Assembly (NCBI RefSeq): GCF_900156495.1
Contig: NZ_FTNT01000005.1
Span: forward strand, 188,148 to 252,147
Length of the DNA stretch: 64,000 nt
Reading direction: 5' to 3'
Origin: Williamsia sterculiae
Lineage (GTDB): Bacteria > Actinomycetota > Actinomycetes > Mycobacteriales > Mycobacteriaceae
The notes under the pieces are model-generated. The model ran no database searches, was not told where the DNA came from, and saw only the letters and a list, made by a program, of their open reading frames with translations. Positions 7,595 through 15,654 of the stretch are shown here, piece by piece (the first letter of the stretch is position 1; each line of letters starts with the position of its first letter). The position numbers were made by a program, and so were the translations under genes.

Positions 7595-8872
7595 GTGACC
7601 CGCGTCGTGGTGGCGGCCCCACCGGTGCACGGGGAGACCGCGCCCGTGCTGCAGATGGGCGCCGAGCTGGTGACGCGCGGGCACGACGTGACCGCTCTGG
7701 TCGGCACCGCGTTCGCCGATGCTGCGCGGCACACCGGTGCGCACGTCGTCACCCTGACCGGCGCGGCCGACTTCGATGTCCGTGAGCTGGCCGCGAGGCC
7801 CGACAGAGTGGCGCTGAAACCCGGCCCGGTGCAGATGAACTGGGACTTCATTCACGGCTTCGCGGCAGGCATCGTCGAGCAGCACGAGGCGATACAACGG
7901 ATGCTCGACGACGATCCGGATCTGGTCGTGCTGTCGAACCTCCTGTTCATGGGCTGTTGGCCGGTTGCGCTGGGTGCATCCGGTCACCGTCCTCGACGCT
8001 GGGTCGCCGTTGCCGCCAATCCTCTGCTGATAGGCGATTCCGCCACCACTGTCATGGGACCGGTGCCGGGTCTCGCCGGCGACGAACTGGCCCGGGCGAA
8101 CAGCACGGCCAACGAGCAGTTCGAGGCGATGTTCACGCCGACCCGGGACGCCGTACAGCGCGCGGTGGGGCAGCTGGGAGCCACCGACCAGGTTCCAGGT
8201 CTGCCCGGAGCGTTCTACTCACTACCGGACGCGGTCGCCGCTCTCACAGTGCACGAGTTCGACTTTCCCCGGGTAGCGCCGCCCGACTCGCTGCACTACG
8301 CGGGGATTCTGCCCCCGCGCACCCCGACGGGTGCGATCACGCCGTCATGGTGGGCCGATCTCGACACCGACACGCCCGTCGTGGTGGTCACTCAGGGAAC
8401 GGTCGCAAACGAGGATCTCAACGAACTCGTCGTGCCCACGTTGGCGTCCCTCGCCGAGGAAGAGGTCGTCGTCGTCGCGGCACTCGGACGCGATCCGGCG
8501 TCACTCGGCATCGATCCGCCGGCCAATGCTCGCGTGGCGGACTACCTTCCGTTCGACGAACTCCTTCCGCGGGCGAGCGTGTTGGTGACCAACGGCGGCT
8601 TCGGAGCGACTCAGCATGCGCTCGCCTGCGGTGTCCCTGTGGTCGTGGCGGGCGCGACCGAGGACAAGGCGATGGTCGCGGCGCACGTCGCTCACCATGC
8701 GGTGGGGATCGACCTGGGCACGCAGACACCGACCCGGGAGCAACTGGCCACGGCAGTCCGGGATGTGCTTCGCGACGGGTCGTATCACCGTGCTGCGCAA
8801 CGACTCCGTGTCGCGTACTCCGATGCTGATGCCGCGGCCACGGTCGAGTCGCTCGTGCTGCCGCAGCCGTGA
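7595..8872 (+). CDS. GT1-type (UDP-glycosyltransferase/MGT-like) glycosyltransferase
   Basis: A 425-residue GT-B enzyme. The N-terminal half begins TRVVVAAPPVHGETAPVLQMGAEL, the acceptor domain of the UGT/MGT superfamily. The C-terminal donor site reads DYLPFDELLPRASVLVTNGGFGATQHAL...GVPVVV.G.TEDK, with the usual donor-site His (HGG) replaced by Asn (TNGG). Such enzymes attach a sugar to small lipophilic acceptors, often antibiotics, lipids or toxins. The start is GTG at 7595 behind GGAG. It is followed directly by a MarR gene and preceded by a dyad operator, suggesting an inducible detoxification or tailoring unit. The acceptor cannot be inferred. Confidence 0.85.
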   Translation: MTRVVVAAPPVHGETAPVLQMGAELVTRGHDVTALVGTAFADAARHTGAHVVTLTGAADFDVRELAARPDRVALKPGPVQMNWDFIHGFAAGIVEQHEAIQRMLDDDPDLVVLSNLLFMGCWPVALGASGHRPRRWVAVAANPLLIGDSATTVMGPVPGLAGDELARANSTANEQFEAMFTPTRDAVQRAVGQLGATDQVPGLPGAFYSLPDAVAALTVHEFDFPRVAPPDSLHYAGILPPRTPTGAITPSWWADLDTDTPVVVVTQGTVANEDLNELVVPTLASLAEEEVVVVAALGRDPASLGIDPPANARVADYLPFDELLPRASVLVTNGGFGATQHALACGVPVVVAGATEDKAMVAAHVAHHAVGIDLGTQTPTREQLATAVRDVLRDGSYHRAAQRLRVAYSDADAAATVESLVLPQP

Positions 8873-8967
8873 GTACGATTGCCCCGCTCGCGTCGCCTAT
8901 CGTCGGGTCGGCGACGGTGCCGGCAGGCGCACCGCCGCATCTCATCGACAGGCGCCAGGATGGGTAC

Positions 8968-9438
8968 ATGACCGAGCCGTTGACCGCACAGCAGGAACAG
9001 GTGTGGCGGGCTCTCGCCCGGCTGATCGTGACCCTGCCGCGCGCCCTCAGCTCCGACCTGCACGACAGCGTCGGCTTGAGCCTGACGCAGTACACAGTGC
9101 TGATGTTCCTGTCGGAGGCCCCTGACCAGCGCCTGCGGATCAGTGAGCTGGCCGACAAGGTCGCGGTCTCCCAAGCTCAGACGTCACGGCTGGTCGACTC
9201 GATGACCCGAGGCGGCCTGATCAACCGACTTCAGTCGGACTTGGACCGGCGCAGCCGAATTGCCGAGTTGACCGATCGGGGTCGCGATCTGCTGGCGGAG
9301 GCATGGCCGGTACACCTGGCCAGCACCCGCCGACTGGTGGTGGACCATCTCGACCCTGCCGTCCTCGACGACTTCGGACGCGTCGTGGAGTCCATGGCCC
9401 AGGCATCCGAGGCCGCCGCGCGTGCCGCTGGATCCTGA
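8968..9438 (+). CDS. MarR family transcriptional regulator
   Basis: A 156-residue winged-helix regulator. The sequence LRISELADKVAVSQAQTSRLVDSMTRGGLINRLQSDLDRRSRIAELTDRG is the MarR helix-turn-helix and wing, with the conserved D.R....LT.RG. A GTG at 8869 overlaps the glycosyltransferase stop, but ATG at 8968 is preferred because family similarity begins there. It is probably cotranscribed with the glycosyltransferase and represses it through the dyad at 7496-7519. The ligand is unknown; it may be the glycosyltransferase acceptor. Confidence 0.88.
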   Translation: MTEPLTAQQEQVWRALARLIVTLPRALSSDLHDSVGLSLTQYTVLMFLSEAPDQRLRISELADKVAVSQAQTSRLVDSMTRGGLINRLQSDLDRRSRIAELTDRGRDLLAEAWPVHLASTRRLVVDHLDPAVLDDFGRVVESMAQASEAAARAAGS

Positions 9439-9502
9439 CGGATGTCGTGGGACGGAGCCGCGATCGTCGGGCTTTGTACGTACTAGTTGTTACACTGTCG
9501 GC

Positions 9503-10111
9503 ATGGGTTCACGCGACCAACTGACCGACGCGATGGCGGAGCTGCTGTGGGAGCGGGGGTATGCCGCGACGAGTCCGCGCGACGTGATGGCGCGCGCGGG
9601 TGTAGGGCAGGGAAGCATGTACCACCACTTCGGCGGTAAGCACGACCTCGCGGTCGAGGCGCTGTCGGGGGTTGCCGAGGGCATGCTGGCCCAGGCGTCG
9701 CCCCTGGAGGGGGAGGGGTCGCCACTGGAGCGGATGAAGGCGTACCTGGCATCGCCTCGCCCGGGAACCCAGGGGTGCCGAGTCGGGCGAATGACCCAGG
9801 ACCCGCAGGTCGTCACCGATCCCGGGTTGAGTGCGATCGTGGCCGGAGCGTTCAGCACGATGCTGCAACGGTGGGAGCAGGCGATCGCCGATGCGGTTGC
9901 CGTGGGCGAACTGCCATCGTCCACCGTTCCGGGTGAGCTGGCGAGGACTCTGGCCGCGGTCATCCAGGGCGGCTACGTCCTCGCCCGGGCCGAGAACGAC
10001 CAGGCGCCCATGGACGCCGCGATCCGCGGCGCGCTCGCTCTGCTCGACGCCGCACAGACCGCGGCCCACGCCGACGCCACATCCTCCCGGAGTCAGGAGA
10101 CAACCACATGA
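9503..10111 (+). CDS. TetR family regulator, first gene of the GAPDH operon
   Basis: A 202-residue TetR protein. The helix-turn-helix is residues about 10-50 (YAATSPRDVMARAGVGQGSMYHHFGGKHDL). The C-terminal ligand domain has the TetR_C-like GTQGCRVGRMTQDP region. ATG at 9503 is 6 bases after TACACT (9491-9496), a usable -10, so the mRNA may be leaderless. Just upstream, GTACGTAC at 9476-9483 is palindromic and could be an autoregulatory site. The stop overlaps the gap start by four bases (ATGA), so the two are translationally coupled. Confidence 0.85.
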   Translation: MGSRDQLTDAMAELLWERGYAATSPRDVMARAGVGQGSMYHHFGGKHDLAVEALSGVAEGMLAQASPLEGEGSPLERMKAYLASPRPGTQGCRVGRMTQDPQVVTDPGLSAIVAGAFSTMLQRWEQAIADAVAVGELPSSTVPGELARTLAAVIQGGYVLARAENDQAPMDAAIRGALALLDAAQTAAHADATSSRSQETTT

Positions 10112-11106
10112 CCGTTCGCATCGGCATCAACGGATTCGGTCGAATCGGCCGCAGTGTTTTGCGCGCCTGTCTGCGGGGCGATGCGGACGTGGAGGTGGTG
10201 GCGGTGAACGACATCGCCGATGCCGAGACACTCGCCGCACTGCTCGAATGGGACTCGATCTACGGACATCTCGATGACGTGCACGCCGACGATCGTGGGC
10301 TCGTGTGTGGCGAGAAACGTATTCGGGTCACCTCCGAACGTGAACCGAGGTCCATTCCGTGGGGTGACGCACAGGTGGACGTGGTGATCGAGTCGACGGG
10401 CCGTTTCGCCGACTCCGACAGCGCGCGAGGGCATCTCATCGCCGGCGCGCGGAAGGTCATCATCTCGGCTCCATCGGATGACACGGTGCCCGCCGTGGTT
10501 CTGGGTGTGAACGACGATGACGTCATCGACGGGGAGACCGCGGTGCTGTCCAACGGATCCTGCACCACCAATTGTCTCGCTCCGATGGTGAAGGTCCTGC
10601 ACGATGCCTTCGGCGTCGAGTCGGGATTGATGACAACCGTGCACGCCTACACCAGCGACCAGCGTCTACACGATGCACCCCACAAGGATCTGCGGCGAGC
10701 GCGGGCGGCAGCGTTGTCCACCATCCCGACGTCGTCCGGTGCAGGCGGCACCATCGGCCGCATCATCCCCGAACTCGACGGCAAGCTCACCGCGGCCTCG
10801 CTCCGGGTTCCGGTGCCCGTGGGATCGATCACCGACCTCACCGCGACCCTGTCACGTCCGGTGACGGTGGACGACGTCAACGCGGCGTTCCGGGCCGCGG
10901 CGGAGTCCGGTCCGCTGTCGCCCTACGTCGCCTATTCCGAAGCGCCGCTGGTGTCCTCCGACATCGTGGGCAACCCGCACTCCGCGGTCTTCGATGCGCC
11001 GCTCACCCAGGTGGTCGACAACCAGGTGAAGGTGTTCGCCTGGTACGACAACGAATGGGGATTCTCCAACCGGCTCGTGGAACTGTCCGCGCGCATCGCC
11101 GGGTAG
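10108..11106 (+). CDS. gap: Type I glyceraldehyde-3-phosphate dehydrogenase paralogue
   Basis: A 332-residue GAPDH. The NAD fold starts INGFGRIGR, and Asp35 (VND) favours NAD over NADP. Catalytic Cys152 (SNGSCTTNC) and His179 (TTVHAYT) are present. Two spots differ from the glycolytic consensus: SNASC is SNGSC, and the phosphate-site stretch STGAAKA is TSSGAGGT, losing its Lys. The gene is not in the usual gap-pgk-tpi glycolytic cluster; it sits behind a TetR gene and ahead of an unknown gene. It is likely a second, inducible isozyme, perhaps for stress, a different aldehyde, or resistance to a GAPDH inhibitor. The class is firm; the special role is inference. Confidence 0.93.
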   Translation: MTVRIGINGFGRIGRSVLRACLRGDADVEVVAVNDIADAETLAALLEWDSIYGHLDDVHADDRGLVCGEKRIRVTSEREPRSIPWGDAQVDVVIESTGRFADSDSARGHLIAGARKVIISAPSDDTVPAVVLGVNDDDVIDGETAVLSNGSCTTNCLAPMVKVLHDAFGVESGLMTTVHAYTSDQRLHDAPHKDLRRARAAALSTIPTSSGAGGTIGRIIPELDGKLTAASLRVPVPVGSITDLTATLSRPVTVDDVNAAFRAAAESGPLSPYVAYSEAPLVSSDIVGNPHSAVFDAPLTQVVDNQVKVFAWYDNEWGFSNRLVELSARIAG

Positions 11107-11114
11107 GAGAACAG

Positions 11115-11915
11115 ATGACGCCCGGAGACGTTGCCGAGGTCCGCACGTTCATCGATGACGAACCGGTGTCCCGCGCGTCGGTCGACGGATGGGAACGTCG
11201 TCGAGTCCGCGCTGTGCTCACCAAGCTCGGTACGCGTCTCGGTCGGCGGGCCGTCGACGAACTCCTGGACGGCCGATCGGTGGACGAATTGCGCGGCGCT
11301 GATCTCGATGACCAGCGAGCCGCTCTCTCGGACATGAAGGCTCGACTCGGTCACGCCGGAACATATGCGTTGATCCGCAACGACCTGAAGGTCTCTGAGG
11401 CCATGACTCGGATGGCGCTGACGGTCAGCCGCGGACGCAGGACGTATGCGGTCGCACGTCTGCAGGCGCCCGACCGGTCGGCCCAGCAGTTCGCCGCGTG
11501 GTTCACCGAGCTGACCACTCTGGATCGCGAAGCGGAGATGATGCAGGCCTGCCCCGACCACTATCTGCTGCGGGGACTTGTCGACGGGCGGCAGGAAGTC
11601 GTCGAGACCACCGGCGGAGCGCCCACCGCTTCACGGTTCATCGTCGACTACAACCGAACCGACGACCTCACCGTGCCGGTCGATCCGGGCTACCCCGTTC
11701 AGGTGGCCGGCCAGGCTCTCCTCGACGACGGCACGTGTATCGGTGGTGTGCGACACCAGTTTCGCGACCACGACGGTGTGCTGGAGGCGCTGCTCACCGT
11801 GGAGTTCCCGAGAGCGGTGCCGGGCTGGATGGTCCGTCAGCACCAGTGGCACCTCGCGGTCGAGTTCGGCAACTGGATCAGGGCAGGCGCGCTCCCGGTC
11901 CGCAATCACGGCTGA
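11115..11915 (+). CDS. Uncharacterised protein in the TetR-GAPDH operon
   Basis: A 266-residue soluble protein that I do not recognise. The first 85 residues are charged and helical; the rest alternates in a way suggesting a beta-rich domain, with VSRGRRTYAVARLQAP and PGWMVRQHQWHLAVEFGNWIRAGALP near the end. No signal peptide or membrane segment is seen. ATG at 11115 follows TAGGAGA by five bases and lies only 8 bp after the gap stop, so cotranscription is near certain. It could be a partner or modifier of the GAPDH. Confidence 0.75.
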   Translation: MTPGDVAEVRTFIDDEPVSRASVDGWERRRVRAVLTKLGTRLGRRAVDELLDGRSVDELRGADLDDQRAALSDMKARLGHAGTYALIRNDLKVSEAMTRMALTVSRGRRTYAVARLQAPDRSAQQFAAWFTELTTLDREAEMMQACPDHYLLRGLVDGRQEVVETTGGAPTASRFIVDYNRTDDLTVPVDPGYPVQVAGQALLDDGTCIGGVRHQFRDHDGVLEALLTVEFPRAVPGWMVRQHQWHLAVEFGNWIRAGALPVRNHG

Positions 11916-11938
11916 GTGACCGACGGCACCGCAGCCGA

Positions 11939-13123
11939 TCAGAGGACGAGGTGGGGAGTCGCCGAGGTGTTCACCACCCGCCGGTCCCACAGACACAGCC
12001 CGACGACCACCGCGGCGACGAGAGCCGCCAGCGTGAGCACGCTGACCCAGGAGCTCACGACGGCAAGGACGCCGACACCCACCAGGGCCACCAGATGGCC
12101 GACGGGGATCCTCCCTCGGACGATGCCCAGGTACAGGGCGTGCCCGGTGATGAACAATGCCGTGCCGCCGAGGATGGTCCACGTCGCGGCGGGCACTCCC
12201 TGTGCCGTCGGCTCGTGGAACACGAGTTCGTCGGCCGCCGCCGTGACGATGATCCCGGCGACGATGATCGGGTGGATCCAGTGGTAGGCGACGGTCGAGA
12301 TGCGGCCGGGGTCATCGGTGGTCGCCGCGACCCGCGAGCCTTGTTCGCCTGCACGATCGAAGTACAGCCACCACAACGCCGCCGCACCGACGAAGGTCAG
12401 GCCGAAGGCACCCACCACCGAGAAGTCCAGATGCCCTTCGTCGAGGTCGGTGGCCAACGATGATCCGGTGATGACGATGGACTCACCCAGCGCGATCAGG
12501 ACGAACGCCTGGCACCGTTCGGCGAAGTGATGCCCGTCGATCGTCACCCAGTCACCCTGACTGGTCGAGCGACCGAGGAACGGAACGTAGAAGCCGACCA
12601 CACCACCCAGGAAGTCGATGACCACCGCCGCGGTCCACAACCCGATCCGCCACCACCCGTCGGCGAACCCGCCGATCACGGCGAGGCAGCCGGTCAGGGT
12701 GCACCACGTCAGGATCCGGATGTAGTTGGCCTGCAGCGCCTCGCCTCGCAGCAACGCCACCGCGACCGCGGCGCGGCCGATGTGCATCACCGCGTAGGCG
12801 ATGCCGACGACGTGACCCCATTTGTCGAACGCGTGCGGTATCGCCGCGGCGACCACCAGGCTGCACATCATGGAACCGATGAGCATGAACCGCAGCGGGT
12901 CCCGATCGGGATCGAGCCAGTTGGTGATCCAGGTGGTGTACACCCATGCGGTCCACAGCATGGCCAACAGCAACGCCGACTGTCCGGCGGATCCCCAGGT
13001 GGGGTGCTCGTCGCCGAGCAGGTGATGTGACACCTGCGTCACGGCGAACACGAAGATCAGGTCGAAGAACAACTCGATGTTCGTGACGGACGATTCCGAG
13101 TCGCGAGTGCGAAGCCATCCCAC
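11939..13123 (-). CDS. ltrA: Low temperature requirement protein A (LtrA) family membrane protein
   Basis: A 394-residue polytopic protein with about ten to twelve membrane segments. The N-terminal SVTNIELFFDLIFVFAVTQVSH and central FAERCQAFVLIALGESIVITG are hallmarks of the LtrA family, named from Listeria growth in the cold; its biochemical role is unclear. AGAGGAC lies six bases before the ATG. It is convergent with the GAPDH operon, with only 23 bp between stops, and is followed (in its upstream direction) by the SDR gene on the same strand. Confidence 0.9.
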   Translation of the reverse strand: MGWLRTRDSESSVTNIELFFDLIFVFAVTQVSHHLLGDEHPTWGSAGQSALLLAMLWTAWVYTTWITNWLDPDRDPLRFMLIGSMMCSLVVAAAIPHAFDKWGHVVGIAYAVMHIGRAAVAVALLRGEALQANYIRILTWCTLTGCLAVIGGFADGWWRIGLWTAAVVIDFLGGVVGFYVPFLGRSTSQGDWVTIDGHHFAERCQAFVLIALGESIVITGSSLATDLDEGHLDFSVVGAFGLTFVGAAALWWLYFDRAGEQGSRVAATTDDPGRISTVAYHWIHPIIVAGIIVTAAADELVFHEPTAQGVPAATWTILGGTALFITGHALYLGIVRGRIPVGHLVALVGVGVLAVVSSWVSVLTLAALVAAVVVGLCLWDRRVVNTSATPHLVL

Positions 13124-13203
13124 CGTGAGTCCTCTTCAGTAGTAGCTGCGGTGTGCGATTCCGGGCTCTGACAGTATCCGGTGCCCCGGTGATCGCGGCC
13201 GAA

Positions 13204-13950
13204 TCAGCGGGTGGTGTAACCGCCGTTCGCGAAGATGGTCTGGCCGGTGATCCACCACCCCGGGTCGGCGAGGAAGGCCACGATGGGGGCGATGTCCTCG
13301 ATCTTGGTGAGCTGATCACCCATGGCCTGACTCTTGTGGAAGGCGACTCGTTCGTCGGTTTCCTGTCCGTAGAAGAACGGGGTGTCCATGGGACCGGGTG
13401 CGATGTTGTTCACGGAGATCCCGCGATCGGCGAACTCCTTCGCCGCGGCCCTGGTGAAGTGCTCCACGGGGGATTTGCCGCCCGCGTAGGTGGAGTACCC
13501 GTCGGTGAACGCGGCCAGCAATGCGGTCACGATGGTGATGATCTTCCCGCCGTCGCCGAGGTGGAGCCCCGCTTCTTTGATGAAGAAGTAGGCGGCCTTG
13601 GCGTTGATGGCCAACATCGAGTCGTACTCGTCCTCGGTGGTCTCGACGATCGGTTTGCGCAGTACCTTGCCGGCCGTGTTCACCGCGATGTCGAGTCCGC
13701 CGAGACCGTCGGTCGCGGCGTCGAAGACCTCGGTCACCGTCTGCGCCCTCGTGAGATCGCCCTGGATGCTCAGCGCGTTCACGCCCCGCTCGCGCACGGC
13801 GGCCACGGTCTCCGCGGCGGCATCGGCGGTGGCGTCGCTGTTGTAATGCACGGCGATGTTGGCACCCTGATCGGCGAGTGTGCGGCTGATGAGCGCACCG
13901 AGATTCTTGGCCCCTCCCGCAATGATGACGTTCTTACCCTGTAGCGACAT
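13204..13950 (-). CDS. Short-chain dehydrogenase/reductase
   Basis: A 248-residue classical SDR. The cofactor loop is GGAKNLG (residues 12-18), followed by NTAGK for the NNAG motif and the active-site YSTYAGGK. The catalytic Ser usually found about 13 residues before the Tyr appears as Thr (IITIVTALL). PGPMDTPFFYG follows the active site as in many short SDRs. ATG at 13950 is backed by AAGGAGA. The gene is divergent from a LysR regulator across 132 bp holding two dyads, so LysR control is likely. Its substrate is unknown. Confidence 0.88.
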   Translation of the reverse strand: MSLQGKNVIIAGGAKNLGALISRTLADQGANIAVHYNSDATADAAAETVAAVRERGVNALSIQGDLTRAQTVTEVFDAATDGLGGLDIAVNTAGKVLRKPIVETTEDEYDSMLAINAKAAYFFIKEAGLHLGDGGKIITIVTALLAAFTDGYSTYAGGKSPVEHFTRAAAKEFADRGISVNNIAPGPMDTPFFYGQETDERVAFHKSQAMGDQLTKIEDIAPIVAFLADPGWWITGQTIFANGGYTTR

Positions 13951-14014
13951 GTGTTCGTCTCCTTCTCGCGTGAACTTCCGTGACCGACGGTATGCATGCC
14001 GATGACAAAGTGAA

Positions 14015-14051
14015 AGCAAGACTTTGCTGTCGAATGACAAGCATCGCTTGT
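14015..14051. promoter_or_regulatory. Two dyads between divergent SDR and LysR genes
   Basis: AGCAA-N4-TTGCT lies at 14015-14028 and ACAAGC-ATC-GCTTGT at 14037-14051, with centres about 22 bp apart (two helical turns). LysR proteins typically bind two sites (recognition and activation) in exactly this position between their own gene and a divergent target. The second dyad lies within 35 bases of the lysR start, which fits autorepression. Confidence 0.5.
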
Positions 14052-14082
14052 GAAGCTGGTGCGGAGGGTTCAGGGTGGAGGA

Positions 14083-14973
14083 GTGACCGCACCGCTCAAT
14101 CTGACGCGTCTGGCGCACTTCGTGGCCGTGGCCGACGCAGGTGGGATGACCCAGGCCGCCAGTGAACTGCTGCTCACCCAGCAGGCGGTGAGCAGCTCCA
14201 TTCGACAGCTCGAGAGAGAACTGGGGGTGGATCTGTTCCACCGTTCGGGGCGCCGTCTGGAGTTGACACGGGCAGGACGCGAGCTCCGCGAGGGCTCGAC
14301 GACGCTGTTGTCAGCGGCACGGAGACTGGTCGAGACGACCGTCGGCGCGAGCCGGAACGCGCCCCGTACCTACCGCGTGGGACATACGCCTGCGATCACC
14401 TCCGACGAGGTCTTCCTGCTGTTGGAACCCATCCGGGAGGCGATGAGCGACACGCCGATCGAGGTCCATGAGACGTTCCCCTCCGATCTGACCCTGAGCC
14501 TGCTCGACGCGCGTCTCGACCTCGGGTTGCGCAGGGGAGTGGTCCCGCCGACGCAGCTCGCCGGGACGGTGATCTCGCACGACACCTTGAATGCGGCCGT
14601 CGTGTCCGATCACCCGTTGGCGGGCCACGGATCGGTGCCCATGTCCGATCTCGCACGGTTCCCGCTGATGGTCTGGGCGCCGCCCGGGGCGTCCTTCTAC
14701 ACTGATCACCTGACGTCGGTGTGCCGCCGAGCGGGATTCGAACCGACGGTGCGCGTGAGTCGGACGCAGGGTACGACGCCGGCCACGGCGGTGGTCGGCT
14801 CGGACTGTTTCGCCTTCGTCACGCAGGCTCCGGGGACTGCACTGGGCGGTCGCGTCACCATCATGCCCATCGACGACGCCCCCAGTTCACCTGTCCAGGC
14901 GATCTGGCTCCCGCACACCGTGTCCCGGCCGCGTGAGGTGTTGATCGGAGAAGGGGCCGCGGACCTCGCATGA
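14083..14973 (+). CDS. LysR family transcriptional regulator
   Basis: A 296-residue LysR protein. The N-terminal helix-turn-helix is LTRLAHFVAVADAGGMTQAASELLLTQQAVSSSIRQLERELGVDLFHRSGRRLELTRAG; the rest is the two-lobed effector domain with DLTLSLLDARLDLGLRRG. GTG at 14083 is chosen over GTG at 14050 because GGTGGAG precedes it and the earlier start falls in the dyad. It probably controls the divergent SDR gene in answer to that enzyme's substrate or product. Confidence 0.88.
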   Translation: MTAPLNLTRLAHFVAVADAGGMTQAASELLLTQQAVSSSIRQLERELGVDLFHRSGRRLELTRAGRELREGSTTLLSAARRLVETTVGASRNAPRTYRVGHTPAITSDEVFLLLEPIREAMSDTPIEVHETFPSDLTLSLLDARLDLGLRRGVVPPTQLAGTVISHDTLNAAVVSDHPLAGHGSVPMSDLARFPLMVWAPPGASFYTDHLTSVCRRAGFEPTVRVSRTQGTTPATAVVGSDCFAFVTQAPGTALGGRVTIMPIDDAPSSPVQAIWLPHTVSRPREVLIGEGAADLA

Positions 14974-15023
14974 CGGACTCGGGGATCCACCGCCGGCTCG
15001 CCGCCCTCCGGCGATGGTGACCG

Positions 15024-15464
15024 TCAGACGTACTCGCAGATGACCACCGGGATGTCGCGAGTGGTGCGCTTCTGATAGTTGGCATACCCCTTGTACGCCT
15101 GCACGATGCGCGGCCACAGGTCGGCCTTCTCTGCGGGGTCCGCCACCCGAGCGCGCACCGATCGACGCGTGCCGTCCATCACCAGTTCGGCATCGGGCCG
15201 TGCCACCAGGTTGTGATACCAGTCCGGGTGCCGGTCGTCACCGCCCTTCGACGCGACCAGCACGACGCGGTGGTCGTCGTGGACGGGCGAGGTGAGGTAG
15301 CACGACCGTGGCTTCCCGGATTTGCGGCCCACCGTGTGCAGCTCGACCACCGGCATTCCGTATGGCTTCGTCAGCAGTCGACGACCGCTCACTCGCAGAA
15401 CCACCGCGTGCGCGGCGTTCATCAACTTCATGGAACTGTCCGTCACACGGTTCTGCACGCTCAT
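15024..15464 (-). CDS. Deazaflavin-dependent nitroreductase family (Ddn/DUF385-like) protein
   Basis: A 146-residue split-barrel protein of the F420-binding Ddn family. Typical features are VVELHTVGRKSGKPRSCYLTSPV, where the G.KSG.PR loop contacts the deazaflavin phosphate, then PDWYHNLVARPDAEL. Such proteins use reduced F420 on quinones, aflatoxins or nitroaromatics. ATG at 15464 is preferred because GAGGA sits about five bases upstream; an earlier GTG at 15485 is possible. It stands alone, convergent with the LysR gene. A second family member lies at 41599-42018. Confidence 0.85.
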   Translation of the reverse strand: MSVQNRVTDSSMKLMNAAHAVVLRVSGRRLLTKPYGMPVVELHTVGRKSGKPRSCYLTSPVHDDHRVVLVASKGGDDRHPDWYHNLVARPDAELVMDGTRRSVRARVADPAEKADLWPRIVQAYKGYANYQKRTTRDIPVVICEYV

Positions 15465-15654
15465 GCGGTCCTCGCTTCTGGTCACCCGCTGCCGGCGGTG
15501 ATCGTCGTTCCCGGGGCTGTGTACCGACGACGCTAACGGGGTATGTGAACACTGTCAACGTGGTCGAATCCACGTCGACCGCCGCCGTATGGCAACGATC
15601 GACGGGTCGAGGCATCGACGACCTGCACGCTTGAGCAGTGCTAGCGTATTCGCG

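Noticed and set aside
10572-11114. N-terminal extension of the gene at 11115
   Set aside because: It would overlap most of gap in another frame. ATG 11115 has a good ribosome site 8 bp after the gap stop.
14728-14752. tRNA-like T-arm sequence GGATTCGAACC
   Set aside because: It falls inside the lysR reading frame (AGFEPTV). No matching acceptor stem, D-arm or anticodon arm can be drawn around it on the minus strand.
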